This document shows positions 14,711 to 19,244 of a stretch of DNA of 19,244 nt, piece by piece. Source of the DNA: DATDMG01 sp036518955 (GTDB lineage Bacteria > Actinomycetota > Actinomycetes > Actinomycetales > Kineosporiaceae). The notes beneath the pieces were generated by a model that did no database searches, had not been told where the DNA came from, and saw nothing but the letters and a program-made list of their open reading frames with translations. The DNA is taken from positions 1 to 19,244 of the forward strand of contig DATDMG010000383.1 of NCBI GenBank assembly GCA_036518955.1, in the 5' to 3' direction. Each line of letters starts with the position of its first letter. The first letter of the stretch is position 1. The position numbers and the translations under genes were made by a program.

Positions 14711-14774
14711 CGTGCACAAGGCATGAGTTTGGTTCCGGCCAGCTCGGGCATGAGTACGTGCACAGGGCATGAAT
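14711..14774 (+). repeat. Direct repeat pair upstream of the TPP enzyme operon
   Basis: Two 18-bp copies, CGTGCACAAGGCATGAGT (14711-14728) and CGTGCACAGGGCATGAAT (14757-14774), agree at 16 of 18 positions and start 46 bp apart. A partial copy, GGGCATGAGT, lies between them at 14746-14755. Placed in the promoter zone just before the operon start at 14802, they could be operator sites for an unknown regulator, or a small duplication. Confidence 0.55.
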
Positions 14775-14801
14775 CGACGGCTGGGAAGGTGTGGGTCGGT
14801 C

Positions 14802-16592
14802 ATGGCACGAACGGTCGGGGACTACCTGCTGGAGCGGTTGCGGGACTGGGGCGTCGAGCGGGTGTTCGGGTACCCCGGTGACGGGATCAACGGACTGCTC
14901 GCCGCCTGGGAGCGGGCGGGGGACAGGCCGCGGTTCACCCAGGCGCGGCACGAGGAGATGGCCGCCTTCGAAGCGGTCGGCTACGCGAAGTTCACCGGCC
15001 GGGTCGGCGTCTGCGCCGCGACGTCCGGGCCGGGGGCGATCCACCTGCTCAACGGCCTGTACGACGCGAAGCTCGACCGGGTGCCGGTGGTGGCGATCGT
15101 CGGACAGACGGCCCGGTCGGCCATGGGCGGCCACTACCAGCAGGAGGTGGACCTCGCCACGCTCTTCAAGGACGTGGCGGCGGACTACCTGGCGACCGTC
15201 ACGGTGCCGGAGCAGCTCCCCAACGTGCTGGACCGGGCGCTGCGCATCGCGATGTCGCAGCGCACCGTCACCTGCGTGATCATCCCCTCGGACGTGCAGG
15301 AGCTGGGGTACACGGCGCCGTCACACGCCTTCAAGATGGTGCCGTCCAGCCTGGACCTGACGGTTCCCCAGATCGTCCCCTCCGGGCCTGACGTCGCGCG
15401 CGCCGCGGAGGTGCTCAACGCCGGAGAGCGGGTGGCGATCCTCGTCGGGCAGGGGGCGCGCCCGGCGAGGGACGAGGTCGTCCAGGTCGCCGAGCTGCTC
15501 GGCGCCGGCGTGGCCAAGGCGCTGCTGGGCAAGGACGTCCTGTCCGACGAGCTGCCCTTCGTCACCGGGTCCATCGGCCTGCTCGGCACCCGGCCCTCCT
15601 ACGAGCTGATGATGGACTGCGACACTCTGCTGACCGTCGGCTCGAGCTTCCCCTACACGCAGTTCCTGCCGGAGTTCGGTCAGGCCCGCGGCGTCCAGAT
15701 CGACCTCGACCCGCGGATGATCGGCATGCGGTACCCCTACGAGGTCAACCTCGTCGGCGACGCCCGGGCCACTCTGCGGGCCCTGCTGCCGCTGCTGCAG
15801 CGCAAGCCGGACCGCTCCTGGCGGGAGAAGGTCGAGAAGAACGTCGCCCGCTGGTGGGAGATCATGGACCGCCGCGCCGCCACCGGGGCCGACCCGGTCA
15901 ACCCGCAGCTGATGTTCTCCACCCTGTCCCCGAAGCTGCCCGACGACGTGATCCTCGCGTCCGACTCCGGCTCCGCGGCCAACTGGTACGCCCGGCACAT
16001 CAAGATGCGCGCAAGCATGCGCGGCTCGCTCTCGGGCACGCTCGCGACCATGGGGCCCGGCGTCCCGTACGTCATCGGCGCCAAGTTCGGGCACCCGGGG
16101 CGGCCGTGCGTCGCGCTCGTCGGTGACGGCGCGATGCAGATGAACGGCATCAACGAGCTGATCACCATCGCCAAGTACTGGCGCGAGTGGGACGACCCCC
16201 GGCTGGTCGTCGGTGTCCTGCACAACGGCGACCTGAACCAGGTGACGTGGGAGCTGCGGGCCATGGGTGGGTCACCGCAGTTCCTGCCCAGCCAGGAGCT
16301 GCCTTCCTTCCCCTTCGCGCAGTACGCCGCGAGCCTCGGCCTGCTCGGGATCCGGGTGGAGAAGCCCGATGAGCTGGACGACGCGTGGGAGCGTGCGCTG
16401 ACGGCGGACCGGCCGGCGGTCGTCGAGGTGCTCACCGACGCCTCGGTGCCGCCGATTCCGCCGCACGCCACCTGGGAACAGATCGAGTCGACCGGCAAGG
16501 CCCTGCTGCGTGGCGACAGCGACGCGTGGGCGGTGGTCAAGGAGGGCGTGAAGACGAAGGTGCAGGACTTCCTGCCGGGAGGTGCCTCGTGA
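14802..16592 (+). CDS. TPP-dependent pyruvate oxidase / acetolactate synthase-like enzyme
   Basis: A 596-residue thiamine-diphosphate enzyme of the pyruvate oxidase/acetolactate synthase family. The N-terminal domain shows VFGYPGDGINGLL (21-33) and the cofactor-activating Glu in RHEEMAA (E51 or E52). A middle domain (about 195-330) may bind FAD or be its degenerate form. The C-terminal domain has the TPP/Mg motif GDGAMQMN (441-448) through HNGDLNQ (474-480). The length and order fit pyruvate:quinone oxidase (PoxB)-type proteins, but the exact 2-keto-acid substrate is unclear. I prefer the ATG at 14802 over one 11 codons upstream: it gives the family's usual N-terminus and follows GGGAAGGTG at 14783-14791. 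The next gene overlaps its stop as GTGA, tying it to the flavin oxidoreductase operon. Confidence 0.88.
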   Translation: MARTVGDYLLERLRDWGVERVFGYPGDGINGLLAAWERAGDRPRFTQARHEEMAAFEAVGYAKFTGRVGVCAATSGPGAIHLLNGLYDAKLDRVPVVAIVGQTARSAMGGHYQQEVDLATLFKDVAADYLATVTVPEQLPNVLDRALRIAMSQRTVTCVIIPSDVQELGYTAPSHAFKMVPSSLDLTVPQIVPSGPDVARAAEVLNAGERVAILVGQGARPARDEVVQVAELLGAGVAKALLGKDVLSDELPFVTGSIGLLGTRPSYELMMDCDTLLTVGSSFPYTQFLPEFGQARGVQIDLDPRMIGMRYPYEVNLVGDARATLRALLPLLQRKPDRSWREKVEKNVARWWEIMDRRAATGADPVNPQLMFSTLSPKLPDDVILASDSGSAANWYARHIKMRASMRGSLSGTLATMGPGVPYVIGAKFGHPGRPCVALVGDGAMQMNGINELITIAKYWREWDDPRLVVGVLHNGDLNQVTWELRAMGGSPQFLPSQELPSFPFAQYAASLGLLGIRVEKPDELDDAWERALTADRPAVVEVLTDASVPPIPPHATWEQIESTGKALLRGDSDAWAVVKEGVKTKVQDFLPGGAS

Positions 16593-17038
16593 GCCCCGGT
16601 GCGCTGCAGAAGATCACGGCGGAGGCGGTCCGTGACGTGCGGACCGGGCGGCTGGAGCGCAGCCTGTCCGCTGTCACGGCCGCCGGCGCGGTGGTGTCGG
16701 CGGTCGAGATCTACTTCGAGCACGACCGCGCCAGCTTCGGCAACCGGCTGATGTGGCTGCCCGTCGCCCTCGGCCCGCTCGGCCTCGCCGCCGGGATCGC
16801 CGGCGTGGTCTCGCGTCGCGCGGCGCGCACGGTGCTGCCGCTGACGTCGGCGCTCATCCTGGCCAACGGGCTGCAGGGCACCTACCTGCACGCCCGCGGG
16901 GTGGCGCAACGACCCGGCGGCTGGCGGCTGTTCCGCTACAACGTCGAGATGGGGCCGCCGCTGCTCGCCCCGCTGCTCATGAGCATGGTGGGCGGGACCG
17001 GCCTGCTGGCGTCCGTGCTGCGGCGGGAAGGCGACTGA
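16589..17038 (+). CDS. Small four-helix membrane protein of unknown function
   Basis: A 149-residue protein with a charged N-terminus and about four hydrophobic segments (near 26-43, 55-74, 81-99 and 122-143). No catalytic motif or named family was recognised. The GTG at 16589 overlaps the stop of the TPP enzyme as GTGA, and the next gene starts 2 nt after its stop, so it is a true operon member. It might anchor the neighbouring oxidoreductase or TPP enzyme at the membrane or pass electrons to it. There are no visible heme-binding CxxCH motifs; two histidines lie at 45 and 101. Function unassigned. Confidence 0.75.
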   Translation: MSPGALQKITAEAVRDVRTGRLERSLSAVTAAGAVVSAVEIYFEHDRASFGNRLMWLPVALGPLGLAAGIAGVVSRRAARTVLPLTSALILANGLQGTYLHARGVAQRPGGWRLFRYNVEMGPPLLAPLLMSMVGGTGLLASVLRREGD

Positions 17039-17040
17039 CG

Positions 17041-17694
17041 ATGGTCTTCCACCGTCCCCCGGACGGGCTCCGCGCCGCCACCCCCGGTGGCGGGCAGGAG
17101 CGGTTCCCGGGGTTCGACGTCCTGGACCAGGTCGGTACCTGGGACGCCGTCACGGCCGGCGTCGTCCTGGGCAGGCTCGGGCGGTCGCCCGACCTGCGCT
17201 ACTTCACGCCCGCGGAGGAGGCGACCGGCCGCTGCCTGTTCGACCGCCTGCTCGACCAGCGGGACGAGCCTCGGATACCGGTGCTGGAGCTGGTGGACTC
17301 GCGGCTGGCCGAGTCCGAGACCGACGGGTGGCGGTACGAGGCCATGCCGGAGGACGGCGCCGCCATGCGCCGCACCTTCGCCCACCTCGACCAGGACGCC
17401 CACGACCGCTTCGGACGCCGCTTCTGCGAGCTGCCCGAGGAGCAGCAGGACGATCTGATCCAGGCAGTGCAGGACCGCTCCGGGACGGCCTGGCACGGGT
17501 TGCCCGCGGAGCACGTGTGGAGCCTGTGGACGCGGTACGCCTGCACCGCCTTCTACAGCCACCCCTGGGCCTGGAACGAGATCGGCTTCGGCGGCCCCGC
17601 CTATCCCCGCGGCTACAAGGCGCTCGGCCTCGACCGGCGCGAGCCGTGGGAGGTCGCGGACGCCCGGAACGAGCCGCCCGGGAGGGCGCGATGA
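17041..17694 (+). CDS. Gluconate 2-dehydrogenase subunit 3-like protein
   Basis: A 217-residue protein resembling the small subunit (subunit 3, Gluconate_2-dh3 family) that accompanies GMC flavin dehydrogenases. Support comes from the layout: a FTPAEEATGRCLFDRLL segment (55-71), a helical middle, and a C-terminal AFYSHPWAWNEIGFGGP region (170-186), where the small subunits carry an FY-x-HP-x-AW-like motif. No Tat or Sec signal peptide is visible, unlike many periplasmic gluconate dehydrogenases, so the complex may be cytoplasmic. ATG at 17041, 2 nt after the membrane protein stop; its own stop overlaps the GMC gene start as ATGA. The coupled order of small subunit then GMC subunit strongly supports the assignment. 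Confidence 0.78.
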   Translation: MVFHRPPDGLRAATPGGGQERFPGFDVLDQVGTWDAVTAGVVLGRLGRSPDLRYFTPAEEATGRCLFDRLLDQRDEPRIPVLELVDSRLAESETDGWRYEAMPEDGAAMRRTFAHLDQDAHDRFGRRFCELPEEQQDDLIQAVQDRSGTAWHGLPAEHVWSLWTRYACTAFYSHPWAWNEIGFGGPAYPRGYKALGLDRREPWEVADARNEPPGRAR

Positions 17695-19244
17695 GCAGGT
17701 GGGGAGAGCGAGCGCGCAGGGCGCTCGCCGACGTCAGGCTGCGCGACGGCGTCCGCGCTCGCAACGAGTCGGCGTGGCTGCTGCCGACGGACGGCAGCCG
17801 GACGGATCCCGCGCTGCGCGCGGGGATGCGCCGCTTCGACGACACGGACGAGGTCGATCTCGCGATCGTCGGGTGCGGTGCCGGTGGCGGGGTGCTGTCC
17901 CAGCGGCTCGCCCGCGCGGGCTGGCGGGTCGTCGTCCTCGAAGCGGGCCCGTTCTGGGAGCCCGACCGCGACTGGGTCAGCGACGAGCGCGGCTCGCACC
18001 ACCTGTACTGGACGCAGCCGCGGGTGATCGGCGGCAGCGACCCGGTGCCGCTGGGGTCGAACAACTCAGGCCGCGGCGTCGGCGGGTCGATGGTGCACTA
18101 CGCCGGCTACACGCCGCGCTTCCATCCCAGCGACTTCCGCACCCGGTCCGCGGACGGCGTCGGGCAGGACTGGCCGACCCGCTACGAGGACCTGCGCCCG
18201 TACTACCGCGCGATCGAGCAGGAGCTGCCGGTCGCGGGGGAGCACTGGCCGTGGGGCGACCCGCACGGCTACCCGCACGCGCCGCACCCGGTGGGCGGCA
18301 CGGGGGAGGTCCTGCAGCGCGGGTGCCTGGCGCTCGGCATCCCGGTCCGGGTCGGGCCGGTCGCGATCGCCAACGGCCGGTTCGGGCACCGCTCGCACTG
18401 CATCTACCGCGGGTTCTGCCTGCAGGGGTGCAAGGTCAACGCGAAGGCGTCGCCGCTGATCACGCACGTCCCCGACGCCCTCGCCCCCGGCACCGAGATC
18501 CGCGCCGACTGCATGGTCACCCGGGTCGGCGTCGACGACGACCGCGGCGTCGTCACCGGCGTGCACTACGTCCGCGACGGACGGGAGCGGTTCCAGCGGG
18601 CGCGGATGGTCGGCGTCGCCGGCTACTCGATCGAGACACCGCGGCTGCTGCTCAACTCCGCGACGCCCCGCTGGCCGGAGGGCCTGGCGAACGACCACGA
18701 CGTCGTCGGGCGGTACGTCATGGTGCAGGGCGCCCCGCAGACGTCGGGTCGCTTCGACGCGGAGGTCCGCGGCTACAAGGCACCGCCGCCCGAGGTGTCG
18801 ACGGAGCACTTCTACGAGACGGATCCCCGCAAGCCGTACCGGCGCGGCTTCTCGATCCAGACCGTCTCGCCGCTGCCCATCACCCACGCGGAGCACGTCA
18901 CAGCGCAGGGGCACTGGGGGCCGGACGTGCGCGAGTACATGCGGGACTACGTGCACTGGGCCACGCTCGGCGCGCTGTGCGAGTTCCTGCCGCTGCCGGA
19001 GAACCGGGTCACGCTCGCCGACGAGAAGGACCGCTTCGGCCTGCCGGTCGCGCACTTCAGCTACAGCCAGTGCGACAACGACCGGGCCTTGATGGACGCC
19101 GCGACCGAGGTGATGACCCGCATCCTCGAGGCCGCCGGCGCCGGCGAGACCATGACCATCAAGCGGTACGCGCACCTCGTCGGCGGCTGCCGGATGGCGG
19201 CGTCGCCCGAGGAGGGCGTGGTCGGCCCGGACCACCGGGCGTTC
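17691..19244 (+). CDS. GMC-family FAD oxidoreductase, C-terminus missing
   Basis: A glucose-methanol-choline family flavoenzyme, probably the catalytic subunit of a gluconate/sugar dehydrogenase. The 518 visible codons run off the right edge without a stop. The Rossmann FAD motif is DLAIVGCGAGGGVLSQRLA (56-74) with the ribose-binding Glu at 84 (VVVLEAG). GRGVGGSMVHYAG (128-139) fits the GMC signature that contacts the flavin. A cysteine group (C237, C243, C247 in CIYRGFCLQGC) recalls cysteine clusters of this dehydrogenase branch. HLVGGCRM (495-502) is the start of the C-terminal catalytic block; the final active-site His/Asn lies beyond the window. ATG at 17691 overlaps the subunit 3 stop. 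The substrate is not predictable; it could be gluconate, another polyol or an alcohol. Confidence 0.9.
   Translation, partial: MSRWGERARRALADVRLRDGVRARNESAWLLPTDGSRTDPALRAGMRRFDDTDEVDLAIVGCGAGGGVLSQRLARAGWRVVVLEAGPFWEPDRDWVSDERGSHHLYWTQPRVIGGSDPVPLGSNNSGRGVGGSMVHYAGYTPRFHPSDFRTRSADGVGQDWPTRYEDLRPYYRAIEQELPVAGEHWPWGDPHGYPHAPHPVGGTGEVLQRGCLALGIPVRVGPVAIANGRFGHRSHCIYRGFCLQGCKVNAKASPLITHVPDALAPGTEIRADCMVTRVGVDDDRGVVTGVHYVRDGRERFQRARMVGVAGYSIETPRLLLNSATPRWPEGLANDHDVVGRYVMVQGAPQTSGRFDAEVRGYKAPPPEVSTEHFYETDPRKPYRRGFSIQTVSPLPITHAEHVTAQGHWGPDVREYMRDYVHWATLGALCEFLPLPENRVTLADEKDRFGLPVAHFSYSQCDNDRALMDAATEVMTRILEAAGAGETMTIKRYAHLVGGCRMAASPEEGVVGPDHRAF

Overview
High-GC DNA with strong third-position G/C bias, frequent GTG starts and ATGA/GTGA gene overlaps. 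This points to an actinomycete (Actinomycetota); a Pseudonocardiales-like host is a guess from gene content only. The window holds two unrelated gene blocks, and both of its ends cut through genes.

Block 1 (1-13035) looks like a natural-product cluster of two divergent halves. The leftward half, in transcription order, is: a cytochrome P450 (8215-6842); a 49-residue precursor peptide (6695-6546) with a core of five consecutive cysteines; a SagB-type FMN azoline dehydrogenase (6458-5523); a SagC-type cyclodehydratase partner (5485-4451); a YcaO azoline-forming ATPase ending in PxPxP (4458-3073); two CPBP-family membrane proteins (3098-2268 and 2271-1453); and a DHA2-type MFS exporter (1434 to beyond the left edge). 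This is a complete thiazole/oxazole-modified microcin (TOMM, linear azole peptide) pathway. The precursor has a near-perfect ribosome binding site and is followed by two perfect inverted repeats.

The rightward half is a translationally coupled three-gene operon: an acyl-AMP ligase resembling an amide synthetase (8544-10208), a 5-aminolevulinate synthase-like enzyme (10205-11419), and an acyl-CoA ligase (11416-13035). This matches, in content and order, the C5N cassette known from asukamycin (AsuD1-D2-D3). That cassette makes 2-amino-3-hydroxycyclopent-2-enone and joins it by an amide to a carboxylic acid. No polyketide synthase or other obvious carboxylic acid source is visible here. The economical reading is that the ribosomal polythiazole peptide is the acid that receives the C5N unit, which would be a TOMM-C5N hybrid. 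I do not know of a described example. This is an inference from gene content, not proof.

Block 2 (13603-19244) follows a 567-bp gene-poor spacer. It contains a zinc glucose-1-dehydrogenase-like enzyme, then a tightly coupled operon of a pyruvate oxidase/acetolactate synthase-like TPP enzyme, a small membrane protein, a gluconate 2-dehydrogenase subunit 3-like protein and a GMC flavin oxidoreductase truncated by the right edge. It looks like sugar or sugar-acid oxidation metabolism and probably lies outside the natural-product cluster.

No rRNA, tRNA, CRISPR array, intact insertion sequence or dedicated regulator gene was recognised.
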